NCBI GenBank assembly: GCA_945865935.1
Contig: CAMBFI010000021.1
Span: forward strand, 1-44,242
Length of the DNA stretch: 44,242 nt
Origin: Bordetella parapertussis
GTDB taxonomy: Bacteria > Pseudomonadota > Gammaproteobacteria > Burkholderiales > Burkholderiaceae_B
Reading direction: 5' to 3'
Shown: positions 7,684-17,957 of the stretch, one piece after another
Position numbering within the stretch: the first letter of the stretch is position 1
How the letters are laid out: each line of letters starts with the position of its first letter
Translations under genes and position numbers: made by a program
The notes under the pieces: generated by a model
Seen by the model: only the letters and a program-made list of their open reading frames with translations
The model's database searches: none
Told to the model about the DNA's origin: nothing

Positions 7684-8457
7684 ATGCTCTTCGTCCTATC
7701 GCCTGCTAAAAAGCTCGACTACGACTCGGCTCTGAATGTGCAAACGCACACCCAGCCCCTATTTGTTAAAGAGGCAGCCGCGTTAATTAAGGTGCTCAAG
7801 GCGCGCTCGGCCGCGGAAGTCAGCGAGTTGATGGATTTGAGCCCGGCTTTGGCCAAGCTCAATGTCGATCGTTACGCAGCTTGGAAGCCGAGCTTTACGC
7901 AGTCAAATTCCCGGCAAGCTATTTTGGCCTTCAATGGAGATGTCTACGAAGGTCTGGAGGCCGCGACACTCAAGGCAAAGGATCTGGAGTGGGCGCAAGA
8001 GCACGTCGCGATCCTGAGCGGGTTGTATGGTGTGCTGAGACCGCTCGACTTAATGCAGCCCTATCGTCTAGAGATGGGCACCAAGCTTAATAACCCGGGC
8101 GGTGCCAACTTGTATCAGTTCTGGGCAAAGACAATTGCCCCGTATTTGAATGAGCACCTTGCAAAAGACAAAGCCCCCATCATCGTGAACCTAGCCTCTG
8201 AGGAGTATTTCAAATCGGTCGATTTGAAGCAGCTCAAGGCGCATGTGATTCAGTGCGTGTTTCAAGACGGGAAGGGCGCTGCGTGGAAGGTGGTGAGTTT
8301 TCATGCAAAACGCGCACGTGGACTCATGGCACGTTTTGCGATTGAGAACCGCATCACCAAGCCCGAAGGGCTAAAAAAGTTTGACGCAGAAGGGTATGCC
8401 TATGCCGCAGACGTCTCAACTGAAGATAAGCTTGTGTTCAGACGCCCCGGCGCGTAA
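7684..8457 (+). CDS. yaaA: Peroxide-stress protein YaaA (DUF328/UPF0246)
   Basis: 257 residues, the usual length. It begins with the diagnostic MLFVLSPAKKLD and carries the conserved FNGDVYEGL, LSGLYGVLRPLDLMQPYRLEMG and NLASEEYFK blocks. In Escherichia coli the family member limits free iron and oxidative DNA damage during peroxide stress; its fold suggests a DNA-binding activity. It is cytoplasmic. It stands alone, 125 nt beyond tRNA-Ser, and its 3' end converges with the 3-hydroxybutyrate dehydrogenase gene 12 nt away. No OxyR-type site could be assigned by eye. Confidence 0.96.
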   Translation: MLFVLSPAKKLDYDSALNVQTHTQPLFVKEAAALIKVLKARSAAEVSELMDLSPALAKLNVDRYAAWKPSFTQSNSRQAILAFNGDVYEGLEAATLKAKDLEWAQEHVAILSGLYGVLRPLDLMQPYRLEMGTKLNNPGGANLYQFWAKTIAPYLNEHLAKDKAPIIVNLASEEYFKSVDLKQLKAHVIQCVFQDGKGAAWKVVSFHAKRARGLMARFAIENRITKPEGLKKFDAEGYAYAADVSTEDKLVFRRPGA

Positions 8458-8469
8458 CGTTCGCTAGGC

Positions 8470-9252
8470 TTAGTGCATGCTCCAGCCGTGGCTTACGACC
8501 ACGGACTGACCGGTGAGTGCATTACTCTCAAAGCCCGCCAAAAACGCGATCACGTTTGCTACATCTTCGGTGGTGGTGAATTCGCCGTCGACCGTGTCTT
8601 TCAGCATGATGTTTTTAATCACATCCGCTTCGCTGATATTGAAAGCAGCCGCCTGCTCGGGGATTTGTTTTTCGACGAGAGGTGTGCGCACAAAGCCTGG
8701 GCACACGACGTTTGCACGTACACCCTTGGGCCCGCCTTCTTTTGCGACGACCCGAGCAAGACCCAAGATACCATGCTTGGCCGCCACATAGGCTGACTTC
8801 AAGCGCGAGGCCTCATGTGAGTGCACCGAGCCCATGTAAATGATCGAACCGCCGCGCCCGGCAGCATACATATGCTTGAGTGCAGCTTTGGTTGTTAAGA
8901 AGGAGCCGTCTAAATGAATCGACAAGACTTTTTTCCATTCGGCATACGGAAAGTCTTCCACGGGATGCACGATTTGTATGCCAGCGTTTGCGACCAAGAT
9001 ATCGATACTGCCAAACTGTTTCACCGTTTGATCGATGCCCGCGTTTACCGCGGCTTCGTCGGTCACATCCATGACGACACCCATCGCCTTACCGCCTGCG
9101 TCAATGATTTGTCGCGCGACCGCATCTGCGGCCAGCTGGTTCAGATCCGCGATAACGACTGCTGCGCCTTTTTGTGCGAGGGTGAGTGCAGCTTGACGGC
9201 CGATACCGCTGGCAGCACCAGTGACTAACGCGACTTTGCCTTGAAGTGACAT
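8470..9252 (-). CDS. 3-hydroxybutyrate dehydrogenase-like SDR
   Basis: 260 residues of the short-chain dehydrogenase family. The NAD site is TGAASGIGR (about residues 11-19), followed by NAG in VANAGIQ, and a catalytic Ser-Tyr-Lys set in MGSVHSHEA...SAYVAAKHG. Overall pattern ([47 protein letters not shown]) matches bacterial D-3-hydroxybutyrate dehydrogenases, which oxidise 3-hydroxybutyrate to acetoacetate in polyhydroxybutyrate turnover. An AAGGA ribosome-binding site precedes the ATG. It follows the FUSC transporter gene by 33 nt on the same strand and may share its transcript. Exact substrate is likely but not proven. Confidence 0.88.
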   Translation of the reverse strand: MSLQGKVALVTGAASGIGRQAALTLAQKGAAVVIADLNQLAADAVARQIIDAGGKAMGVVMDVTDEAAVNAGIDQTVKQFGSIDILVANAGIQIVHPVEDFPYAEWKKVLSIHLDGSFLTTKAALKHMYAAGRGGSIIYMGSVHSHEASRLKSAYVAAKHGILGLARVVAKEGGPKGVRANVVCPGFVRTPLVEKQIPEQAAAFNISEADVIKNIMLKDTVDGEFTTTEDVANVIAFLAGFESNALTGQSVVVSHGWSMH

Positions 9253-9285
9253 GTCATGTTCCTTATGAGATAACGAATAGGTTAT

Positions 9286-11463
9286 TTACAGTGTGACGGG
9301 TGTTAAATGTTGATGAATGACGGACATCTCTTGGTCGATTGCAGCGACCGTATTGTGTAATTGTGTCATGGGATAGCTGAGCGCGGGCTGACTGCCGTCG
9401 CTCACGATTGTAGGCAGGGGTGGCAGATAGCCGCTTCGATGGGCTTCCAGAAAAGGAACGAGTGCCAGAAGATGATCTGTCATCGCGCTCGGCGCTTCAG
9501 GGGCTGTCGCGAGCGTGTGGACCACCGTTGCAATCTGAGACGCGAGCGTATGGTTCTGAATCATCAGGTTATTGAATTCGACTGCATGCCATTGGCGCGA
9601 GTGTGGTTCGAGCATCATCCGGTAAAACGCATCGGCTAGATTGCTCAGTGCAACATATGCATTTTTACGTGACAACCTCCAGGCTAAGTCGGCGTGTTTA
9701 ACCTGCTCGTTTAAAGGATTCTTCCCTGCTTGTTGAAACGCCGCGACATACTTCAACCCGGCACGCAAATACTCTCGGTTTGCTGAGATCGCTGCACGGG
9801 TGAGCGACGGCATAAACTGCGCTTCCCACCACGGCAAGAAGTAGCTGCAGCCAAACGAGATAACTGAACCAATGAGGGTATCGAGGGCGCGATCTCCGAT
9901 GACAGTTGCTGCCGTGGGATCGACAAAGTGGAAGGCAAGTAAGACGGCGTTGGTGTTGAAGACTGACGCGACCATGTAGTTAATTTGCAGCATGCTGCCA
10001 CCGATGATGGTTGACAGCACCATGATCAGGAGTAGCCAAGAGTTATTCAGGTTCGCAAACATAATCCCCAGCGCGACAGTACAACCCAACAGTGTGCCCA
10101 CCAAACGCCAGCCATTACGTTGGCGCGTCAGCGCAAAGCCCGGCTTCATGATGATGAGTACCGTCAGCAGGATCCAATAGCCTTGTTGCGCGAGCTGTGG
10201 CACGAGCGTCCAGACTGTCATGGCCACACCGGCCGCAAGAGCGACACGCAAGGCATATCTGCAAATCGGGGAGTCGAGACGCAGATTGCTGGTGATCATG
10301 CGTAAGCGATAGTGCTCACGCGATAGGAACTGACCGAGCGACTGATCGAGTATGACGGATTCCAAGGGTTTGGCATTCGGCTGACGCTGGGTGGCTTCGA
10401 TCATGCGTTCAATGATGGCGGCACTGTGGCGCAAGCGACGAAGAATCTCAATGCACAAGTTATAGGTATTGGGATCGCTTTGTGCAAAACCGTTGCGTGT
10501 CATTTGTTCGATTTCATATTCCAACGCACGCAGTTCTGCTTTCACGCTGCTACGATGGGAGGCCGTCGCTTCTCTTGAGACGGACAAGGCGATGTAGTCG
10601 AGATCGATCGACATCTTGCGTAAGGCATCACGCATAAACAACAACGCGTCGCAATCGCCTAGTTTGTCTCTCAGCATTGCGTAATCTGTGCGCGTGGCGA
10701 CCAGTGTCTCAAGAATATCGATCATCTCGATAAACAGATTCCACAACATGATCCGTTTGGAGTCTGTGATGGGGCCGGCTTTCGCTAGCCCGCGCAAGAC
10801 CATGTCACGCGCAGCTTGGTGTTTGTCTGTCATGCTTGATTGGCAAGCCACCAGTTTGCGATAACTGTCCTCGAGGTCTCGACCACAGTCATACATATCG
10901 GCGCGCCGGCCGACATAATCCGCTGTCGCGAAGAGTGCAACAGACAAAGCTTGTTCTTTTTCTCGAACATGCATCACACGGCTCAACGAATAGCTAAACA
11001 AGGTGTAAAAAAGGCCGCCGGCGAAAGAGGTCAGTGTGTGTAGCCAGACCTCGTTGGTTGGCATCGCTTCGTGCATGGTGACTGTCATGAGCAACAAACA
11101 AGCGAAACCGATCTGCCCGCCTTTTTTGCCGAAAACCGAGAGCATCGAGTAGGCGAAGCACTGCCCAATGACTACAAACCAAATGAGTAGGGGGTGGCTT
11201 GAGGCTAAACCGGTTATGGCCACTGTCAGGGTGCTCAGCAGTGTGCCACCCAGCATCTCCCGCACACGATGCTCGTGGGGGCCTGGTTGATCAATAAAGG
11301 CGACGCATAGTGCGCCGAAGGTCGCGATCAGACCTGCCCCATACCATCCAAAGAGTCCTCCCAGAATGGTGATGGGCAACAAAATGCCTGCAGCCCGACG
11401 CACACCGCTATACAAGTGGTGGCTAAACAAAAAGCGCTGGAGTTGGCTGACTGCGTCGTTCAT
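9286..11463 (-). CDS. FUSC-family inner membrane protein (YccS/aromatic acid efflux type)
   Basis: 725 residues from the ATG at 11463; an upstream TTG at 11541 gives a poorly supported 26-residue extension. The layout is the FUSC one: an N-terminal bundle of membrane helices (about residues 20-175), a soluble helical region (about 180-380), a second membrane bundle (about 395-515, including GYWILLTVLIIMKPGFALTRQR and GWRLVGTLLG), then a helical tail. Related proteins (YccS, YhfK, AaeB) are fusaric-acid-resistance or aromatic-acid efflux pumps. It probably expels a weak organic acid. It is followed by the 3-hydroxybutyrate dehydrogenase gene on the same strand. Substrate unknown. Confidence 0.88.
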   Translation of the reverse strand: MNDAVSQLQRFLFSHHLYSGVRRAAGILLPITILGGLFGWYGAGLIATFGALCVAFIDQPGPHEHRVREMLGGTLLSTLTVAITGLASSHPLLIWFVVIGQCFAYSMLSVFGKKGGQIGFACLLLMTVTMHEAMPTNEVWLHTLTSFAGGLFYTLFSYSLSRVMHVREKEQALSVALFATADYVGRRADMYDCGRDLEDSYRKLVACQSSMTDKHQAARDMVLRGLAKAGPITDSKRIMLWNLFIEMIDILETLVATRTDYAMLRDKLGDCDALLFMRDALRKMSIDLDYIALSVSREATASHRSSVKAELRALEYEIEQMTRNGFAQSDPNTYNLCIEILRRLRHSAAIIERMIEATQRQPNAKPLESVILDQSLGQFLSREHYRLRMITSNLRLDSPICRYALRVALAAGVAMTVWTLVPQLAQQGYWILLTVLIIMKPGFALTRQRNGWRLVGTLLGCTVALGIMFANLNNSWLLLIMVLSTIIGGSMLQINYMVASVFNTNAVLLAFHFVDPTAATVIGDRALDTLIGSVISFGCSYFLPWWEAQFMPSLTRAAISANREYLRAGLKYVAAFQQAGKNPLNEQVKHADLAWRLSRKNAYVALSNLADAFYRMMLEPHSRQWHAVEFNNLMIQNHTLASQIATVVHTLATAPEAPSAMTDHLLALVPFLEAHRSGYLPPLPTIVSDGSQPALSYPMTQLHNTVAAIDQEMSVIHQHLTPVTL

Positions 11464-11541
11464 TGGGTGTTGAAAGGGGGTCGGGGAAGGGCCAAACGCG
11501 CACCCAAGTAGGGTTTGTGTGCAGCGCAGCAATTTATTCAA

Positions 11542-11968
11542 TAATCTAGCACCGTCTAGGCGTCTACGGTGAAAAAGCTAAGGGCGAAAGGCACATTTTG
11601 ATCGAAATGCTCTGTGAGCCAACGATTTCGTAGCTATTGCGGAGTTGCGCTGCGCCGCACAACACGGTAAAGTTTCAGGCTCGCGCCAAAAAACTAACCG
11701 TTTTTTCGTGCGATGGCTTTTAAAGTTTGGGTCACCGCCCAACCATCTTTGCCATTTAACTTTTGCTGCTGCCCCTGCCACAAGCATCGGTCAGCGCTTC
11801 CGTTTCGATCCAGTGCACCCCTGTTGGGTGCGTGCATAGCCGAATGGCGAATGCGTGCCGGGTTGGCAAGGTGTCCGGGTGGCCAGGCTCCGTGAGTCTG
11901 AAAACGTCGGGTCATGTTGCAAAACCTGTCGCGGTTCAGCGTTTCTCTTTTTCCGAGGATGCAGTCAT
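11542..11968 (+). other. Long untranslated leader region of the ilv operon
   Basis: About 430 nt separate the divergent FUSC gene from the ilvI start. I see a weak AT-stem (AAAAAAC at 11688-11694 with GTTTTTT at 11700-11706) and a short GC-rich stretch near 11855-11890 with several small inverted repeats. I find no convincing leader peptide rich in Ile, Leu or Val codons and no recognisable riboswitch. The length alone suggests promoter and possibly attenuation signals. Confidence 0.4.
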
Positions 11969-13720
11969 ATGGGCGATGCCGGTAATGAAAGGAATGACTT
12001 TATGGAACTCAATGGCGCAGACATCGTCGTGCGTTGCTTGGCTGACGAAGGCGTAGAACACGTTTTTGGCTATCCCGGTGGTGCGGTCTTATACATTTAC
12101 GACGCAATTTACAAACAAGATAAGTTCAAACATATTCTGGTGCGACACGAGCAAGCAGCCGTGCACGCAGCAGATGCTTATGCGCGTTCGTCTGACAAGG
12201 TTGGCGTTTGCCTAGTCACAAGCGGTCCGGGCGTGACCAATGCCGTCACAGGTATTGCGACAGCCTATATGGACTCAATCCCGATGGTGGTGATTAGCGG
12301 ACAGGTTCCGACCCACGCGATCGGTGAAGATGCATTTCAAGAATGCGACACAGTGGGTATTACTCGCCCCTGCGTGAAACATAACTTTTTAGTGCGCGAT
12401 ATAAAAGACTTGGCTGACACGCTGCATAAAGCGTTTTACCTCGCGCGTACAGGACGACCTGGCCCCGTGCTGGTTGATATCCCCAAAGACATCACAGCAG
12501 CGCGCTATAAGTATTCGCCAGCCAAGGGTGAGCCCGTGATGCGTTCCTACACGCCTGTCGTGAAAGGACATCAGGGGCAAATCAAAAAGGCAGTGCAGAT
12601 GCTTCTGCAAGCCGAACGCCCAATGATTTATTCGGGTGGCGGCGTGATCTTGTCCGACGCGGCGTCTGAGCTACAACAATTCGTCAAGATGATTGGTGCA
12701 CCCTGCACGAATACCTTGATGGGCTTGGGTGCGTATCCATCAACCGATAAGCAATTCGTCGGGATGCCCGGTATGCATGGCACGTATGAGGCCAACATGG
12801 CGATGCAGCACTGCGATGTCTTGATCGCAGTGGGCGCGCGGTTTGATGACCGTGTGATTGGCAACCCCAAGCACTTTGCACAGAATCTACGCAAGATTGT
12901 GCATATCGATATCGATCCCTCTTCGATTTCTAAGCGCGTGAAGGTCGATGTGCCAATCGTTGGGAACGTTAAAGACGTCCTGATTGATTTGATGGAGCAG
13001 TATCAAGCTGCGGCTGCAGAGACCAAGCCGAATAAAGACGCGTTAGCCAAATGGTGGCAGCAGGTTCAAGTCTGGCGAGGTAAAGAGTGCATGAAATTCG
13101 CCGATTCGGCGGAACTGATCAAGCCTCAGTCGGTCGTACAAAAACTTTGGGAAGTGACCGCGGGTGACGCGTACATTACGTCTGATGTGGGTCAGCATCA
13201 AATGTGGGCTGCGCAGTACTATGGGTTTGATAAGCCACGGCGTTGGATCAATTCAGGTGGCTTGGGCACGATGGGTGTCGGTTTGCCCTATGCGATGGGG
13301 GTTCAGATGGCCCACCCCGATGCAACGGTTGCGTGCATCACGGGCGAGGGCTCAATCCAGATGAACATTCAAGAGCTCTCCACCTGTCGGCAGTACAACC
13401 TGACGCCCAAGATCGTGTGTCTGAACAACCGATACCTCGGCATGGTTCGCCAATGGCAGCAAATCGACTATTCATCCCGCTACGCCGAGTCCTACATGGA
13501 TGCCTTGCCTGACTTCGTCAAGCTGGCTGAAGCGTATGGCCACGTTGGTATGCGTATTGACAAGCCGTCTGATGTCGATGGCGCGTTGCGTGAAGCGTTC
13601 AAGTTGAAAGATCGTCTGGTTTTCATGGACTTCATTACGGATCAAAGCGAAAACGTCTGGCCAATGGTCAAGGCGGGCAAGGGCTTGACCGAAATGTTGC
13701 TCGGCTCTGAAGATCTATAA
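11969..13720 (+). CDS. ilvI: Acetolactate synthase large subunit
   Basis: 583 residues from the ATG at 11969 (GAGGA ribosome-binding site at 11955-11959); the ATG at 12002, with AAAGGA before it, is an equally possible start giving MELNGADIVVRCL at the N-terminus. It is a thiamine diphosphate enzyme: the catalytic Glu lies in LVRHEQAAVHAADAYAR, and the cofactor motif is GEGSIQMNIQEL...NNRYLGM. It condenses two pyruvates (or pyruvate with 2-oxobutyrate) in isoleucine and valine synthesis, with FAD as a structural cofactor. It is first in an ilvI-ilvH-ilvC cluster; ilvH follows after 10 nt. Some annotators would call it ilvB; ilvI is used because of the ilvH partner. Confidence 0.96.
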   Translation: MGDAGNERNDFMELNGADIVVRCLADEGVEHVFGYPGGAVLYIYDAIYKQDKFKHILVRHEQAAVHAADAYARSSDKVGVCLVTSGPGVTNAVTGIATAYMDSIPMVVISGQVPTHAIGEDAFQECDTVGITRPCVKHNFLVRDIKDLADTLHKAFYLARTGRPGPVLVDIPKDITAARYKYSPAKGEPVMRSYTPVVKGHQGQIKKAVQMLLQAERPMIYSGGGVILSDAASELQQFVKMIGAPCTNTLMGLGAYPSTDKQFVGMPGMHGTYEANMAMQHCDVLIAVGARFDDRVIGNPKHFAQNLRKIVHIDIDPSSISKRVKVDVPIVGNVKDVLIDLMEQYQAAAAETKPNKDALAKWWQQVQVWRGKECMKFADSAELIKPQSVVQKLWEVTAGDAYITSDVGQHQMWAAQYYGFDKPRRWINSGGLGTMGVGLPYAMGVQMAHPDATVACITGEGSIQMNIQELSTCRQYNLTPKIVCLNNRYLGMVRQWQQIDYSSRYAESYMDALPDFVKLAEAYGHVGMRIDKPSDVDGALREAFKLKDRLVFMDFITDQSENVWPMVKAGKGLTEMLLGSEDL

Positions 13721-13730
13721 GGAGACCACC

Positions 13731-14222
13731 ATGAAACACGTTATTTCTGTTCTGATGGAAAATGCTCCTGGTGCACTCTCGCGTGTAGTGGGTTTGTTTT
13801 CTGCTCGTGGTTACAACATTGAAACTCTGACGGTTGCGCCCACTGAAGACGCCACCTTGTCGCGCTTGACCCTGGTCACCATGGGGTCTGATGATGTGAT
13901 CGAGCAAATCACTAAACACTTGAATCGCTTGGTTGATGTGATCAAAGTGGTTGACCTGACAGAGGGCCCGCACATTGAGCGCGAACTAATGTTGATTAAA
14001 GTGCGCGCAGTGGGTAAAGAGCGCGAGGAGATGAAGCGTATGGCGGATATTTTCCGTGGACGCATCATCGACGTAACAGATAAGGCCTACACCATCGAAC
14101 TCACGGGAAACCAAGAGAAGGTGCAGGCTTTTATTGATGCGCTGGATCGTAGCGCCATACTCGAGACCGTTCGTACGGGCGTCTCGGGAATTGGCCGCGG
14201 CGAACGTATTCTAAAACTTTGA
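13731..14222 (+). CDS. ilvH: Acetolactate synthase small (regulatory) subunit
   Basis: 163 residues, normal for IlvH. The N-terminal ACT domain is clear (MKHVISVLMENAPGALSRVVGLFSARGYNIETL), with the valine-site region near residues 10-40, and a C-terminal ACT-like domain follows (ERELMLIKVRA to GRGERIL). It binds the large subunit, raises its activity and confers valine feedback inhibition. The AAGGAG ribosome-binding site sits just after the ilvI stop, so the two are translated from one message. ilvC follows after 81 nt. Confidence 0.97.
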   Translation: MKHVISVLMENAPGALSRVVGLFSARGYNIETLTVAPTEDATLSRLTLVTMGSDDVIEQITKHLNRLVDVIKVVDLTEGPHIERELMLIKVRAVGKEREEMKRMADIFRGRIIDVTDKAYTIELTGNQEKVQAFIDALDRSAILETVRTGVSGIGRGERILKL

Positions 14223-14285
14223 TCGGCGTTGGTCGGTTGATTTGATTCAAAGCAATAGCTTTAAGCATTACTGTATTCAACTTAA

Positions 14286-15320
<1,035 letters not shown>

Positions 15321-15391
15321 GTCTGGGCTATCTTAGGTGTTTTGTGCCGTTTTGGCGGCACAAAGCCTTGCCCCAGTTTGTCTGGCCTTCG

Positions 15392-15420
15392 AAAACACGC
15401 CCTTCGGGGCGTGTTTTTTT
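15392..15420 (+). terminator. Intrinsic terminator after ilvC
   Basis: AACACGCCC, a TTCG tetraloop, and GGGCGTGTT followed by a run of T. It is a textbook GC-rich hairpin with U-tract, located 71 nt after the ilvC stop and 20 nt before the psd start, so psd needs its own promoter or readthrough. Confidence 0.93.
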
Positions 15421-15440
15421 GGGTTAACCTTTCACTTACG

Positions 15441-16091
15441 ATGAATGCACCACATTATCCCCACCCAATTATTGCCCGCGAGGGCTGGCCTTTTCTCGCG
15501 GGCTCCGTCGCGATCGCCTTGTTGGTGACGTTTTTGTCTCCGACGTGGTCCATTCTCTTTTGGGTGATTGCAGTCTTTGTCTTGCAATTTTTCCGTGATC
15601 CCCCGCGCTCTGGCTCGACCGAAAGTAATGCTGTGTTGTCTCCCGCAGACGGGCGCATCGTTGTGGTTGAGCAAACGCTCGATCCCTATGGTCAGCGCGA
15701 GGCGCTCAAGATCAGTGTGTTCATGAACGTGTTTAATGTGCACAGCAACCGCAGCCCTGTCGACGGGGAAGTGTTGAGCACTGAATATTTTGCAGGTAAG
15801 TTTTTCAATGCAGCGCTTGACAAGGCATCGCTTGAAAACGAGCGTAATGCCATGGTCTTGCGCACGAATGCTGGGCATATCGTGACGGCGGTGCAGGTTG
15901 CCGGCTTGGTTGCGAAGCGCATACTTTGCTATGCCAAGGCTGGGGATACCGTCGCGCGTGGTCAGCGTTACGGCTTCATCCGGTTTGGCTCGAGGGTCGA
16001 TGTCTATCTGCCAATTGGGTCACGACCGCGTGTCGCGATCGGCGATAAAGTCAGTGCAACGAGCACAGTGCTTGCCGATTTACCCTCTTAA
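15441..16091 (+). CDS. psd: Phosphatidylserine decarboxylase proenzyme, short form
   Basis: 216 residues from the ATG at 15441; an in-frame start at 15342 would read through the ilvC terminator and is rejected. The N-terminal region has one or two membrane helices ([22 protein letters not shown]...). The self-cleavage site is the Gly-Ser of RFGSR near the C-terminus ([15 protein letters not shown]), which yields the pyruvoyl prosthetic group, as in the short Psd type. It converts phosphatidylserine to phosphatidylethanolamine at the inner membrane. pssA, encoding the preceding step, follows after 17 nt. Confidence 0.95.
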   Translation: MNAPHYPHPIIAREGWPFLAGSVAIALLVTFLSPTWSILFWVIAVFVLQFFRDPPRSGSTESNAVLSPADGRIVVVEQTLDPYGQREALKISVFMNVFNVHSNRSPVDGEVLSTEYFAGKFFNAALDKASLENERNAMVLRTNAGHIVTAVQVAGLVAKRILCYAKAGDTVARGQRYGFIRFGSRVDVYLPIGSRPRVAIGDKVSATSTVLADLPS

Positions 16092-16108
16092 ACTTCTGAG
16101 GCGCCTCC

Positions 16109-16876
16109 ATGGCTAACAATCCAATGCGCGACCCCGAGCAACGCCATCGTGGCATTTATCTGCTACCCAACGCCTTTACGACTGCGGCGTTGTTTGCAGG
16201 TTTTTATGCAGTGGTCCAGGCGATGAATGGGCGCTTTGAGATGGCCGCCATCGCAATTTTTTGTGCTTTGGTGCTGGACGGGATGGATGGCCGCGTCGCC
16301 CGCTTGACCAACACTACGTCGGCGTTTGGTGAGCAATACGACTCCTTGTCAGACATGACGTCTTTTGGCGTCGCGCCCGCGTTGGTGATGTATGAGTGGA
16401 TGTTGCATGACCTCGGGCGCTGGGGCTGGCTTGCGGCGTTCGTGTATGTGGCTTGCGCGGCGCTTCGGCTTGCACGCTTCAATACTAATATCGCAGTGGT
16501 AGACAAGCGTTTCTTTCAAGGTCTTCCCAGTCCGGCCGCCGGGGCATTGATCGCCGGTTTTGTGTGGCTCGTTGTGGATAACCGTTTGCAGGTCCCTCGT
16601 GAATTTCTAGCATGGACCTCTTTTGTGGTGACTCTGTATTGCGGCATTGCGATGGTGACTAATTTGCCGTTTTATAGCGGCAAGTCGTTTGCGTTGGGTC
16701 GTAGCGTGCCGTTTTGGGTCATTTTGGTCTTCGTTGCTGGTTTTGTATTTATTTCGAGCGACCCTCCTGTTGTACTGTTTGCGTTATTCGTGATTTATGG
16801 TTTGTCGGGTTGGGGTGTTTGGTTGTGGCGTTGGCGTCGTCAAGGTCAGTTGTCCGCTACGCGTCAACAGCGCTAA
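16109..16876 (+). CDS. pssA: CDP-diacylglycerol-serine O-phosphatidyltransferase
   Basis: 255 residues with several membrane helices. The CDP-alcohol phosphatidyltransferase signature is complete: DGRVAR, eight residues, G, three residues, D, three residues, D (DGRVARLTNTTSAFGEQYDS region, about residues 55-77). This is the membrane-embedded type II synthase of most bacteria, unlike the soluble E. coli enzyme. It makes phosphatidylserine from CDP-diacylglycerol and serine, and Psd next door decarboxylates it. The paired order psd-pssA downstream of ilvC is common in Burkholderiales. Confidence 0.95.
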   Translation: MANNPMRDPEQRHRGIYLLPNAFTTAALFAGFYAVVQAMNGRFEMAAIAIFCALVLDGMDGRVARLTNTTSAFGEQYDSLSDMTSFGVAPALVMYEWMLHDLGRWGWLAAFVYVACAALRLARFNTNIAVVDKRFFQGLPSPAAGALIAGFVWLVVDNRLQVPREFLAWTSFVVTLYCGIAMVTNLPFYSGKSFALGRSVPFWVILVFVAGFVFISSDPPVVLFALFVIYGLSGWGVWLWRWRRQGQLSATRQQR

Positions 16877-16894
16877 AAAAAGCCGGCTTTTTGC

Positions 16895-17437
16895 TTATAA
16901 AGGAAACAGACTGTCGCTCAAGGTCAAAGGATCTGGCGCAGGATGAAAACGCGTGACATGTTGGCCATCTGAGCCCATGTAAACGTACATCATAGAGGGC
17001 CAAATATCATATTGTTTGTAGCGATAGGCCCAGACAGTTTCATTGCCCTTGCCGATGCCGTAGGTGTTAGCAGGTTGTCCAAATTGGCATTCGACTTGTT
17101 TGGCTGACCATTTACCTGAACTCAAGACTTCAAACTGCTCATCCGTGAGTACTTGTTCAATCTTGATGACTTTGCCATCTTTGGCTATTGTTCCACCCCA
17201 AGAAAACTGACCAAAGGGTTGCCCAGACCAGATCAAGCGTTCTGTGCCGTCGTCCTTTTTACAGATGGTGTCTGGCTTACCGTACTTTTTGATCACCTCA
17301 GTCACAGGTGTACCTGGCGCAACGGTGTTCATATTTGCACAACCGGTTAGAAGCGCTGCACCTATCAAAAAACTAAGTCTTGTTATGTGAGCGTTTTTTA
17401 TAAGATCGGCGCACGAAATATTACTGAGTACTAGCAT
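16895..17437 (-). CDS. Conserved lipoprotein, hypothetical
   Basis: About 180 residues from the ATG at 17437; a TTG at 17479 and an ATG at 17470 are upstream alternatives. A lipobox LLTGC follows a hydrophobic stretch (LSFLIGAALLTGC), so the mature protein is lipid-anchored from that Cys. The mature part starts with a SmpA/BamE-like pattern (VAPGTPVTEVIKKYGKPD) and repeats a similar element later (QVECQFGQPANTYG), suggesting two small envelope-type modules. Function is not recognised. It lies opposite to its neighbours between pssA and rpsO. Confidence 0.8.
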   Translation of the reverse strand: MLVLSNISCADLIKNAHITRLSFLIGAALLTGCANMNTVAPGTPVTEVIKKYGKPDTICKKDDGTERLIWSGQPFGQFSWGGTIAKDGKVIKIEQVLTDEQFEVLSSGKWSAKQVECQFGQPANTYGIGKGNETVWAYRYKQYDIWPSMMYVYMGSDGQHVTRFHPAPDPLTLSDSLFPL

Positions 17438-17460
17438 GGTGGTTTGACCTTGGAGACGAT

Positions 17461-17490
17461 TTGTTGTCATTTTAGCCAATCAGCTATAAT
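17461..17490 (+). promoter_or_regulatory. Promoter-like sequence for rpsO-pnp
   Basis: TTGTTG (17461-17466), an 18-nt spacer and a consensus TATAAT (17485-17490) lie about 100 nt before rpsO. The position and the near-perfect -10 box support a strong housekeeping promoter. Confidence 0.6.
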
Positions 17491-17588
17491 CGCGTCGCGG
17501 TACTTGTAAAAAGTATTGTTTTAAAAGCTCTTTAATCCCTTCACGTCTGGGCGCCTCGGCCCCGACGCTTGTAATCTGAGGTCATAAA

Positions 17589-17858
17589 ATGTCCGTAGCT
17601 GATATTAAAAAATCCGACATCGTTGCGCAGTTTCAGCGCGCTCAGGGCGATACCGGTTCACCCGAAGTTCAAGTGGCTTTGCTGACTGCTCGTATTAACG
17701 AACTGACAGACCACTTCAAAACTCACCTGAAAGACCACCACTCACGTCGCGGCCTGCTTCGCATGGTTAGCCGTCGTCGTAAGTTGCTCGATTATCTCAA
17801 GGGCCGCAACCCTGATTCTTATCGTGCACTGATCGAAAAACTCGGTCTGCGCAAGTGA
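17589..17858 (+). CDS. rpsO: 30S ribosomal protein S15
   Basis: 89 residues, exactly the family length. Conserved blocks [35 protein letters not shown] and RKLLDYLKG are all present. It binds 16S rRNA early in assembly of the small-subunit platform. As in most proteobacteria it is directly upstream of pnp; the roughly 100-nt spacer holds a hairpin. Autogenous control by S15 binding its own leader is known in E. coli, but I cannot identify the site here. Confidence 0.99.
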   Translation: MSVADIKKSDIVAQFQRAQGDTGSPEVQVALLTARINELTDHFKTHLKDHHSRRGLLRMVSRRRKLLDYLKGRNPDSYRALIEKLGLRK

Positions 17859-17890
17859 TCGGAATCTGTGGGGCAGTCTCCCCGTGAATC

Positions 17891-17935
17891 AACCGTGGTC
17901 GATGCGGCACTCGTGCTGCGACGCCCACGGTTTTT
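17891..17935 (+). terminator. Hairpin with T-run between rpsO and pnp
   Basis: AACCGTGG (17891-17898) pairs with CCACGGTT (17925-17932) around an arm that itself contains GCAC/GTGC, and TTTTT follows. It may end rpsO transcripts in part or be the RNase III-type processing element usual in pnp leaders. Confidence 0.65.
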
Positions 17936-17957
17936 CATTTGTAAGGAATAAATTGTC

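Noticed and set aside
11850-11894. Possible leader peptide of 14 codons before ilvI
   Set aside because: It has a start and stop but only one Leu codon and no Ile or Val, so it does not look like an ilv attenuation peptide.
11855-11968. Longer start for ilvI
   Set aside because: The extra 38 residues are Cys/Arg-rich and unlike acetolactate synthases; starts at 11969 or 12002 have ribosome-binding sites.
15342-15440. N-terminal extension of psd
   Set aside because: It would translate through the ilvC terminator hairpin and adds no known Psd sequence; the ATG at 15441 fits the family.
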